Shown here: positions 1 to 5,627 of the stretch, in pieces
Layout: the number at the start of each line of letters is the position of its first letter
How positions within the stretch are numbered: the stretch's first letter is position 1
NCBI GenBank assembly: GCA_947374125.1
Contig: CANCAR010000175.1
Location: forward strand, 1-5,776
From: Hyphomicrobiales bacterium
GTDB lineage: Bacteria > Pseudomonadota > Alphaproteobacteria > Rhizobiales > Beijerinckiaceae
DNA: 5,776 nucleotides
Direction: 5' to 3'
Made by a program: the position numbers and the translations under genes
The notes under the pieces: generated by a model
What the model was told of the DNA's origin: nothing
The model's input: the letters and a program-made list of their open reading frames with translations, nothing else
Database searches by the model: none

Positions 1-816
1 TGCCTCGCTCGCATGATGATCTTCCGCTATGGGGCGAACGGCCTGCATAAGATTAGCTATTTTTTGCCGATTATGCTCTGAAAACCGCGGGTTTCCTTTG
101 CGAAGATCATCCCCCGTAAAGGATCGATTCGGTCCAATTTTACCCGACAAAAGTCCTAATGCTAACGACGAATAAGATAGAACTGACACAGAATTTTCCC
201 GACAAATAGGCAAAATTTCCTGTTCAAGATCGCGCCGGACCATGGAATATTCTTCTTGGAATGCATCAAGCTGCCCGTTCGAAAGATAGAGTTTGACATC
301 ATCAGTCGAACAATTTGAGGCGCCAATAGAGAGTATCTTCCCCTCTGCCTTTAGTTCTTCAAGTGCAGCCATCGTCTCAACAATCGGTGTCGTTGGGTCC
401 TGCCAATGTGTGATGTAATGGTCAATATAATCCGTGCCCAATCGGCGCAGGCTTTCTTCGATCTCATGCCGAATTGAGCCCCGGCCAAGATAGCGATGGA
501 CTGGCTTATCCTGTTGCGAGAAGAAGTAGTTGCCCTGCTGTACATGCCATACGAGTCCACACTTCGTAGCGAGAACTACTTTGTCCCGTCGCCCCTTGAT
601 CGCTCGACCAACGATTTCCTCCGAACGACCCATGCCATAGGCTGGCGCGGTATCGATCAGCGTAACGCCCTCGTCGATTGCGGCGTGGATCGCGGCAACT
701 GACGCCTTCTCGTCCGTTCCGCCCCACATCCATCCGCCAATCGCCCAAGTACCCAACCCAACCGTGGATGCCAAAATTCCTGACCTACCAATCTTTCGAG
801 TCAGCATCTCATTCAT
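1..816 (-). CDS. Aldo/keto reductase, C-terminus cut by window edge
   Basis: Cytosolic NAD(P)H-dependent oxidoreductase of the aldo/keto reductase superfamily, a TIM barrel that interconverts carbonyls and alcohols. I translated 272 codons without a stop; the family is usually about 310-340 residues, so roughly 40-70 residues lie beyond the left edge. Visible signatures are the N-terminal RKIGRSG and VGLGTWAIGG, then LIDTAPAYGMGRSE with Asp55 and Tyr60, LATKCG with Lys85, and YITHWQDP with His137. Together these form the complete Asp-Tyr-Lys-His catalytic tetrad. Also seen are IGASNCS near 164-170, QEEYSMVRRDLE near 187-198, LALGLLSGK near 218-226 and the cofactor-side stretch RSFTGDDLRKGNPRF near 231-245. 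The start ATG (816-814) overlaps the regulator's TGA in an ATGA junction, with a GGGG Shine-Dalgarno-like run at 825-828 eight bases upstream. As the only enzyme in the operon it probably acts on the imported compound or a product of it. The substrate is unknown. Confidence 0.94.
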   Translation of the reverse strand, partial: MNEMLTRKIGRSGILASTVGLGTWAIGGWMWGGTDEKASVAAIHAAIDEGVTLIDTAPAYGMGRSEEIVGRAIKGRRDKVVLATKCGLVWHVQQGNYFFSQQDKPVHRYLGRGSIRHEIEESLRRLGTDYIDHYITHWQDPTTPIVETMAALEELKAEGKILSIGASNCSTDDVKLYLSNGQLDAFQEEYSMVRRDLEQEILPICRENSVSVLSYSSLALGLLSGKIGPNRSFTGDDLRKGNPRFSEHNRQKIANLMQAVRPIAEDHHASEA

Positions 817-1784
817 GAAGCGATCCCCTTTTTTAAATCCAACAAAGCCTGAGCCGTGTCCTCATCAGTGACCAAGGAGGTGATATAGTTGCCGTTCAGT
901 GCTGCCATGATAGGCCTAACTTTGGGTTCGCCCGCGGCCACTCCAATGATACGCGGGCAGCGTGCCATTTCTTTTGGCTCTATCGCGACAAGAAGGCGGT
1001 TCATAGCGAGGTCCGCCAGCGTGCCGTCATCAAGAATCAATTGCGCCATGAACTCCGCTGCGACCCCGTCCGCCACAAGGAGTTCACGGTCTTTCTGAGC
1101 TAAAGGATGCAAGTCAAAATAGGAAGATGCTGGCGAAAGGATCGAGCCTATACCGACGAGGGCAATTGTTGCCCGCCTAGACAAATCAAAAACTTCCCGG
1201 ATTGATGTCATATCCATTAGCATATCGCGCTGTTCGTGGTTCTCTGCGAACAATGGCGCGTGAACCACCAAAGCCTGCCCGCCCAGCTTCTCAGCAAGCT
1301 TTGAGACCAGATTGTTAACATCGGTAAAAAACTTTCCCTGAACGCCGCCGGTTAGCGGCACCACCTTGACGTCAAAACGTCGTTCGGATTTCAGGTTTTC
1401 GACAATCTCTGAAACAGCCTTGCCGCCCGTGATCGCAATAATGTCGCCATCCCTCAAGTGCTCTAAGAAATGATGGCCGGCAACAATGCTAACCTGACGA
1501 AGTGTCAACTCCGGATTGCCTGAAATGGTTGGTGATACGACGGCCGTCTGCAGTAGGCCTGTCTGAACCAGTGCATTTTCCATCACTAATAGACGCTGAA
1601 ATGGCGTATTTATGGTAATATTGACCATTCCCATCTTTCGCCCGTCCGCAATCAGCCGATTAACTTTCGACTTTGAAAGATTCAACCGATCTGCGATGTC
1701 AGCTTGCTTTTCACCCTCAAGAAAATGCAGCACCAGAACGGTGTGCATCTGACGCAGCGTATCAAAATCATCGATCTCTTCCAT
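813..1784 (-). CDS. SorC-family sugar-binding transcriptional regulator
   Basis: A 323-residue regulator of full family length. The N-terminal helix-turn-helix spans about residues 15-55, with the recognition part around QADIADRLNLSKSKVNRLIA. From about residue 60 to 320 it has the SorC/DeoR(Bacillus)-type effector domain, related to sugar-phosphate isomerases. Family landmarks are IAITGGKAVSEI (117-127), VPLTGGVQG (142-150), ALVGIGSI (208-215) and, at the C-terminus, IIGVAAGEPKV (279-289) followed by NYITSLVTDEDTA (299-311). Such proteins normally bind a phosphorylated or free sugar and release DNA, or change oligomer, in response. Here the usual GD pair in the segment around 240-246 reads DGVAAEF, so effector contacts may differ. 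The gene lies 9 bases after the permease stop and has only a weak TTAGG ribosome site, suggesting coupled, low-level synthesis. Its likely targets are the paired palindromes upstream of the operon, making it autoregulatory; this is inference. Confidence 0.93.
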   Translation of the reverse strand: MEEIDDFDTLRQMHTVLVLHFLEGEKQADIADRLNLSKSKVNRLIADGRKMGMVNITINTPFQRLLVMENALVQTGLLQTAVVSPTISGNPELTLRQVSIVAGHHFLEHLRDGDIIAITGGKAVSEIVENLKSERRFDVKVVPLTGGVQGKFFTDVNNLVSKLAEKLGGQALVVHAPLFAENHEQRDMLMDMTSIREVFDLSRRATIALVGIGSILSPASSYFDLHPLAQKDRELLVADGVAAEFMAQLILDDGTLADLAMNRLLVAIEPKEMARCPRIIGVAAGEPKVRPIMAALNGNYITSLVTDEDTAQALLDLKKGIAS

Positions 1785-1793
1785 GCCCGCTGC

Positions 1794-2759
1794 CTAACCT
1801 CTACGCTTCATCAAAAGGTGGTCAAAAGTGACAGCCGTTAGCAGGATCGAACCGCGGATAATATCCTGCCAATAGACCGAGACATTGAGAAGCGTTAGTG
1901 ACGAAGATACAACCGCAAGAAGAAGTGAACCTAAAATTGCGCCTAAAATTGTACCCGATCCGCCTGATAATGAGGCGCCACCAATGACTGCGGCAGCAAT
2001 TACATTCAGTTCCATTCCGATTCCAAATGTCGGCTGGGCCGAACCAAATCGGGCCATGTAGATCACACCCGCAATACCGCAGAGTGTCGACGTCAGCATC
2101 GTGGTCAGAAAAATTACTTTCTGGGTACGAACACCCGAATAGGCAGCCGCCTTTTGATTTGAACCTGTGTAGACGACTTTGCGAAAGGCAGTTGTTTGTC
2201 TGAGCAAAAAATCAAAGACGAGGACAAAAACAACAAAAATCACGATGACAACAGGAATAGGACCGATCGATCCAGTCCCTATCCATTTGAACTCTAATGG
2301 TAACGTAAACAATCCCAATGGTCGACCGCCCGTGCCCAACATGCACAGGCCACGCGCAATCACCATCACACCGAGTGAAACAATGAAGTGGTGCAGCCCA
2401 ATTCCGGTTACCATGAGCCCCATGACCGCGCCAATGCCAGAACAGGCCATGATAGCAATGAGTGAGGAAAGCCAAGGATCTAATCCTGCCAGAAAAAGAC
2501 TGCCCGCAATCACCATAGCAAGAGCGGTGACCGAGCCCACAGACAGATCTATGCCACCTGAAATCAGCAAAATGGTCATGCCAATCACAACGATTGCTTC
2601 AACTGAAAATGACTTGACCATCGACAGAAGATTTTCTGCCGTCATGAAATATTCTGAAGCAAAGGACATCACCACAAAGATTGTGGCGATGATAACGATT
2701 AGACCTGTCTCACGTGCCTTAAAGGCGCGTGAGACAGGACTTGTTACTTGTATCGACAT
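1794..2759 (-). CDS. RbsC-type sugar ABC transporter permease
   Basis: A 321-residue inner-membrane permease of the BPD_transp_2 (RbsC/XylH/AraH) family, of normal length. A short cytoplasmic N-terminus ending ARETG leads into a first membrane segment at about residues 20-37. Further hydrophobic segments lie near 53-67, 76-92, 98-118, 125-142, 167-187, 214-236 and 250-310. The family hallmark SGGIDLSVGSV is at 67-77, and the C-terminal AAAVIGGASLSGGSGT is at 255-270. The cytoplasmic loop GSNQKAAAYSGV (199-210) corresponds to the segment that contacts the ATPase. A single permease gene suggests a homodimer. The ATG at 2759 is preceded by GGA 9 bases away; a better AAGGAA lies 14 bases upstream, merging with the ATPase stop, so initiation may be modest. 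Codons 8-19 form a strong inverted repeat, listed separately. The downstream regulator starts 9 bases after the TAG stop. Confidence 0.96.
   Translation of the reverse strand: MSIQVTSPVSRAFKARETGLIVIIATIFVVMSFASEYFMTAENLLSMVKSFSVEAIVVIGMTILLISGGIDLSVGSVTALAMVIAGSLFLAGLDPWLSSLIAIMACSGIGAVMGLMVTGIGLHHFIVSLGVMVIARGLCMLGTGGRPLGLFTLPLEFKWIGTGSIGPIPVVIVIFVVFVLVFDFLLRQTTAFRKVVYTGSNQKAAAYSGVRTQKVIFLTTMLTSTLCGIAGVIYMARFGSAQPTFGIGMELNVIAAAVIGGASLSGGSGTILGAILGSLLLAVVSSSLTLLNVSVYWQDIIRGSILLTAVTFDHLLMKRRG
2704..2738. repeat. 35-bp quasi-palindrome in the permease 5' coding region
   Basis: The outer arms CCTGTCTCACG (2704-2714) and CGTGAGACAGG (2728-2738) are perfect 11-bp complements. One mismatched pair (T2715/G2727) is followed by inner arms GCCTT and AAGGC around a single A. 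It falls on permease residues 8-19 (PVSRAFKARETG), beginning 22 nucleotides into the mRNA coding sequence. In mRNA it would fold into a very stable hairpin just beyond the footprint of an initiating ribosome. Both strands encode nearly the same peptide across it (PVSRA-F/L-KARETG). The structure is seen directly; any regulatory role is unproven. Confidence 0.9.
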
Positions 2760-2777
2760 ATCAATTTTTCCATTTCC

Positions 2778-4286
2778 TTATGCGCTCCGCTTCTTCCAAC
2801 CGGTATTCGATGCCATTTGCATGATCGCTTGCTCGCTCAACTGGTCAGCGGATAATTCTCCCGTCATTTGACCCTCTGCCATGACGAGGACGCGGTCGCA
2901 TAATCCAATCAATTCGGGCAGCTCTGAGGATATGACCAAAATGCCGACACCCTCGCTCGCGAGATCGCGGAGAATTTTGTGGATCTCTGACTTTGCACCT
3001 ACATCGACACCTCGTGTCGGCTCATCCAAAAAGATAACCTTTGGCTTGACAGCCAAGAGTCTAGCGAGCGCCACTTTCTGTTGATTACCGCCGGACAAGG
3101 TCGATACAGTGTGGCGCATACTTGCAGCTTTAATATTTAATTTTTGCCCTAAACTCTCTGCCAGCCGAGATTCGGTTCCACGATCAATCAGTCCCGCGCC
3201 GTTTGAAACGTGAGCCAGATTCAAAGCTGAAATATTGGCATCGATAGGGAGGTCGAGAAAAAGACCATCGCCTTTACGATCCTCGGAAAGGTAGACGATA
3301 CCCTCCGCAATAGCATCGGCGTAGTCTCGTAGCTTAAGTTCACGCCCGTTCAGCTTAACGCGGCCCTTCGCATTACCCTCAAGGCGACAAATCCCGCGCA
3401 TGACTTCTGAACGCCCTGCCCCAATCAGTCCCGCCACGCCGAGCACCTCCCCTGCACGCAGTACAAAAAAAATGTTCTGAAATCGGCTACTGCTCAGCCC
3501 TTCTACCTCAAGAATAGCCTGACCCGGCGCAGTAGCTAGCTTAGGAGGATAAAGGCTTTCAATCTTCCGTCCAACCATTGCATTGACAACATTTTCGGCC
3601 GTCGTCTCTGAAACTTTATCCGTGCGTATAAGTTCGCCATCGCGAAACACCGTCACGCGGTCGCAGTTTTCAAAGATCTCCACCATGCGATGAGAAATAT
3701 AAATGATCGCAATGCCCCGAGCCGCAAGGGAGCGCATGATACCAAACAATATCTGGGCCTCGCGCTCGGTGAGCGCCGCTGTTGGCTCATCCAGAATCAA
3801 AATTCTGCAATCCAGCGTTAACGCCTTTGCTATTTCAACAAGTTGTTGATTGGAGATCGAAAGATCACGAACCAGAAGGCTAGGATCAATATCCGATAGT
3901 TGCGATAACACGTCCCGGGCATTCGCCTTAAGTTTGGCGGCATCCATGAGCAATGCATGGCTTTGGTTTGTCGCCGCCATAAAAATATTTTCCGCTACCG
4001 AAACGTCCGGACAAAGAGCAATTTCTTGATGAACAAAACCGATACCAAGTTTTTGTGCATGGGCGGGAGATGAGATCCGAACCGGTCTACCGTCGATCAG
4101 AATCTTGCCACTATCCGGCTGGAGAATTCCGTCAATGATATTCATGAGCGTTGACTTACCCGCACCATTTTCGCCAGCGATCGCGTGAATTTCTCCACGT
4201 TTGAGGTCAAAATTAATTCCACGAAGGGCACGAACCGGACCAAAGCTGCGAGTAACATTGCGGATCTCTAAAACAGTATCGGTCAT
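2778..4286 (-). CDS. Sugar ABC transporter ATP-binding protein (RbsA/MglA type, two ABC domains)
   Basis: A 502-residue cytoplasmic ATPase that powers the permease, with two tandem ABC cassettes as usual for RbsA/MglA/XylG. In domain one, Walker A GENGAGKST is at 38-46, the Q-loop Gln87 sits in FVHQE, the signature LSISNQQLVEIAKAL is at 142-156, Walker B LILDEPTAAL is at 163-172 and the switch His is 199 (ISHR). In domain two, the Walker A position reads GLIGAGRSE (286-294), with Arg in place of the catalytic Lys. The signature LSGGNQQKV is at 397-405, Walker B VIFLDEP at 417-423, and the switch position is SSEL with no His. This asymmetry, with one competent and one degenerate nucleotide site, is normal for the family and is not damage. 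The ATG has a clear AGGAG seven bases upstream. The gene lies 58 bases after the binding-protein stop and 18 before the permease start. Confidence 0.97.
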   Translation of the reverse strand: MTDTVLEIRNVTRSFGPVRALRGINFDLKRGEIHAIAGENGAGKSTLMNIIDGILQPDSGKILIDGRPVRISSPAHAQKLGIGFVHQEIALCPDVSVAENIFMAATNQSHALLMDAAKLKANARDVLSQLSDIDPSLLVRDLSISNQQLVEIAKALTLDCRILILDEPTAALTEREAQILFGIMRSLAARGIAIIYISHRMVEIFENCDRVTVFRDGELIRTDKVSETTAENVVNAMVGRKIESLYPPKLATAPGQAILEVEGLSSSRFQNIFFVLRAGEVLGVAGLIGAGRSEVMRGICRLEGNAKGRVKLNGRELKLRDYADAIAEGIVYLSEDRKGDGLFLDLPIDANISALNLAHVSNGAGLIDRGTESRLAESLGQKLNIKAASMRHTVSTLSGGNQQKVALARLLAVKPKVIFLDEPTRGVDVGAKSEIHKILRDLASEGVGILVISSELPELIGLCDRVLVMAEGQMTGELSADQLSEQAIMQMASNTGWKKRSA

Positions 4287-4308
4287 TTCACGGCTCCTAG
4301 TAAGGCGA

Positions 4309-4333
4309 CCCGCCCCACGGTTCTTGGGGCGGG
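4309..4333 (-). promoter_or_regulatory. Intercistronic stem-loop between binding-protein and ATPase genes
   Basis: A perfect 9-bp GC-rich stem, CCCGCCCCA (4309-4317) with TGGGGCGGG (4325-4333), encloses a 7-base loop. It begins 11 bases after the binding-protein stop. Read on the minus strand it is not followed by a T-run (TCGCCTTACTAGG follows), so it is not a canonical intrinsic terminator. Hairpins at this place in binding-protein-dependent transporter operons commonly protect the upstream mRNA 3' end, giving more binding protein than ATPase and permease. That role is inferred here from position and stability. Confidence 0.75.
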
Positions 4334-4344
4334 CCTTCGAAAGG

Positions 4345-5355
4345 TCAGCTGCGGCCTTTCATGTACTTTGCAAGATCAAAGCTGTCAGCGTTGTCCTTTG
4401 TGATCACCGCAAATCCATTGTCCATGGACGGGAACTGCATGGGATTGAACCGGGACACTTTGTAGTCGTTGAACGGATCAATCAGATCTTGATGTGCCGC
4501 TAGAAAAGTGTTCATGAATCCTAAGAAACCCTGCACGCCTTGATTAGGATTCAGGGCCATATGGATGTTGCCAGCTTTGATTTCTGAAAGTGTGGCGGGG
4601 GTAACATCCGCATGAATAATAATTATTTTTTTGCCAGCTTCCTTCACAGCAGCGACAGCGCCTTCGGCTGAACCAGCTTCTGGTATCCACAGGGCAGCAA
4701 GTTTTGGGTTAGCCTGAAGCATCGTCGTTACAGCCTGATAGGCAGCGTTCGAGTCCTGATTGGTGGCTTGGCGGCCAACAAGTTTCATTTTTGGGTAATT
4801 TTTATCCATATATGCGATTAGAGCAGTAACGCGCAGGTCGTGATTGGATTGCCCAGGATTTTCCAAAACCGCATATTGCGAACTGTCGCCGACCTTCTTA
4901 ACAATCTCTTCGGCAGCAAATTTAGCTTCGGCTAGATTATCTGACGTTACATAAGCTGTGCGCTTCGATTTGGGGCTGTCCGCCGCAAATGTCGTTACAG
5001 CAATACCTGAATCGATAGCGGCATTAATTGGATTAATAAAAGGATCTGCTTGCATTGGGTGCAGCAAAACACCCGCTGGCTTTTTAACGAGATCCTGCTC
5101 AAACGAAGCAATCTGCTTGGCTATGTCATAATCGGGCGTACCCGAGAAAACTGCCTTGCAGCCCAGCGCTTCGGCTGCCTGCTTAAACCCTTGGAATACA
5201 GGGACCCAATAAGGATGGGCCGAAACCATGACGTTCATAACATAGGTTTCACCGGGTTTGCAGGCTAACTTACTTTGAGCTGACGCTGCTCCGCTTAAAC
5301 CTACCAAACCCGCTATCGCCAAAGCAATAAGCGAACGGCGTTTATTAAACTCCAT
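4345..5355 (-). CDS. Periplasmic sugar-type substrate-binding protein of the ABC transporter
   Basis: A 336-residue exported solute-binding protein of the Peripla_BP_4 (RbsB-like, cluster B) fold. A typical Sec signal peptide is visible: MEFNKRR, a hydrophobic core at about residues 8-22, then ASA cleaved before Gln27. The mature protein has the two-lobe pattern, with NVMVSAHPYWVPVFQGF (41-57) as the first strand and ligand loop. By analogy with RbsB, likely pocket residues are Trp50 or Tyr49, Asp126 (FAADSPKSKR), Arg175 (NHDLRVTA), Asp250 (IIIIHADVTP) and Gln272 (NPNQGVQGF). Two cysteines in the mature chain, Cys32 and Cys66, could form a periplasmic disulfide near the N-terminus. A strong GGGAGG Shine-Dalgarno (5361-5366) lies 5 bases before the ATG. 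It is the first gene of the operon, so probably the most highly expressed. The ligand is unknown; a monosaccharide or related polyol is the family expectation. Confidence 0.95.
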   Translation of the reverse strand: MEFNKRRSLIALAIAGLVGLSGAASAQSKLACKPGETYVMNVMVSAHPYWVPVFQGFKQAAEALGCKAVFSGTPDYDIAKQIASFEQDLVKKPAGVLLHPMQADPFINPINAAIDSGIAVTTFAADSPKSKRTAYVTSDNLAEAKFAAEEIVKKVGDSSQYAVLENPGQSNHDLRVTALIAYMDKNYPKMKLVGRQATNQDSNAAYQAVTTMLQANPKLAALWIPEAGSAEGAVAAVKEAGKKIIIIHADVTPATLSEIKAGNIHMALNPNQGVQGFLGFMNTFLAAHQDLIDPFNDYKVSRFNPMQFPSMDNGFAVITKDNADSFDLAKYMKGRS

Positions 5356-5398
5356 AACTTCCTCCCTTAAGTTAGTCGCTACTTTTTAACTGTGTAGC

Positions 5399-5412
5399 TG
5401 AAATATATTTCA
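5399..5412. promoter_or_regulatory. Proximal operator candidate, perfect palindrome
   Basis: TGAAATATATTTCA is a perfect 14-bp palindrome, 44 bases upstream of the binding-protein ATG and downstream of the candidate promoter. It matches the distal palindrome in both half sites (TGAAAT / ATTTCA). A binder here would lie over the initially transcribed region. The best candidate is the SorC-family regulator of this operon. Confidence 0.65.
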
Positions 5413-5438
5413 CAACATGATTTTTGTTGCAGGTCCAT

Positions 5439-5467
5439 TTGTTAGAAGAAATATTTTGGCTAGTCAA
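5439..5467 (-). promoter_or_regulatory. Candidate operon promoter
   Basis: On the minus strand, TTGACT (5467-5462) is followed after a 17-base spacer by TAACAA (5444-5439). The -35 is good, with five of six bases matching TTGACA. The -10 is poor, with three of six. A start near 5432 would place the two palindromes at about -67 and +27. The AT-rich surroundings allow other choices, so this is only the best pair I found. Confidence 0.4.
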
Positions 5468-5491
5468 TCATTATGCAATTTATTTTATATA

Positions 5492-5507
5492 TTGAAATTT
5501 ATTTCAA
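5492..5507. promoter_or_regulatory. Distal operator candidate, near-perfect palindrome
   Basis: TTGAAATTTATTTCAA has 7-bp perfect arms (TTGAAAT / ATTTCAA) around a two-base centre. The core TGAAAT-N2-ATTTCA equals the proximal site. Including the preceding A, it resembles the operator I recall for the Bacillus subtilis DeoR protein, also of the SorC family (ATTGAA...TTCAAT). That comparison is from memory and unverified. Confidence 0.65.
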
Positions 5508-5552
5508 AACCTAGATTCACGCACGAAGTGCAACTGGGTTGAAAGATTTGTT

Positions 5553-5575
5553 AAACACCTCGTGAGGTGTTTTTT
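5553..5575 (+). terminator. Plus-strand intrinsic terminator-like hairpin
   Basis: AAACACCT (5553-5560) pairs with AGGTGTTT (5565-5572) around CGTG; the next inner C-G pair could also close. On the plus strand the stem runs straight into six T residues (5570-5575), a classic Rho-independent arrangement. On the minus strand only three T follow the stem. No plus-strand gene ends before it in this window, so it may be a remnant of an earlier gene or the end of an unrecognised small transcript. Confidence 0.65.
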
Positions 5576-5583
5576 ATCCAAGT

Positions 5584-5600
5584 CGCTTTCGGGAGCGTTT
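5584..5600 (+). terminator. Weak second hairpin after the terminator
   Basis: CGCT (5584-5587) pairs with AGCG (5594-5597), extendable by two T-G wobbles, and is followed by TTTATT. It is short and only marginally terminator-like. It may act in tandem with the stronger hairpin just upstream. Confidence 0.25.
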
Positions 5601-5627
5601 ATTAAGAATAGCCTCGATTTTGGCAAG

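Noticed and set aside
286..294. Placeholder in protein coordinates: ATPase second Walker A with Arg instead of Lys, read as a possible defect
   Set aside because: The degenerate second nucleotide site (GLIGAGRSE) and missing switch His are usual for RbsA/MglA-type proteins. The numbers are residues of the ATPase gene at 4286-2778.
351..748. Short open frames on the minus strand within the reductase region, which could suggest a broken gene
   Set aside because: Translating the frame that starts at 816 gives an uninterrupted aldo/keto reductase to the window edge; the short frames are out-of-phase shadows.
1930..1951. Direct repeat CCTAAAATTG twice with a 12-base period in the permease
   Set aside because: It encodes the repeated ILG of the hydrophobic stretch TILGAILG, a normal small-residue membrane pattern; two copies do not make a meaningful repeat array.
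2179..2871. A 230-codon open frame on the plus strand opposite the permease
   Set aside because: It is antisense to a well-conserved membrane protein gene, has a low-complexity Thr/Ile/Met/Pro composition typical of mirror frames, and matches no family I know.
5370..5391. Possible leader hairpin AGTTA / TAACT next to the binding-protein ribosome site
   Set aside because: The five-pair, AU-rich stem with a 12-base loop is too weak to claim as a regulatory element or riboswitch.
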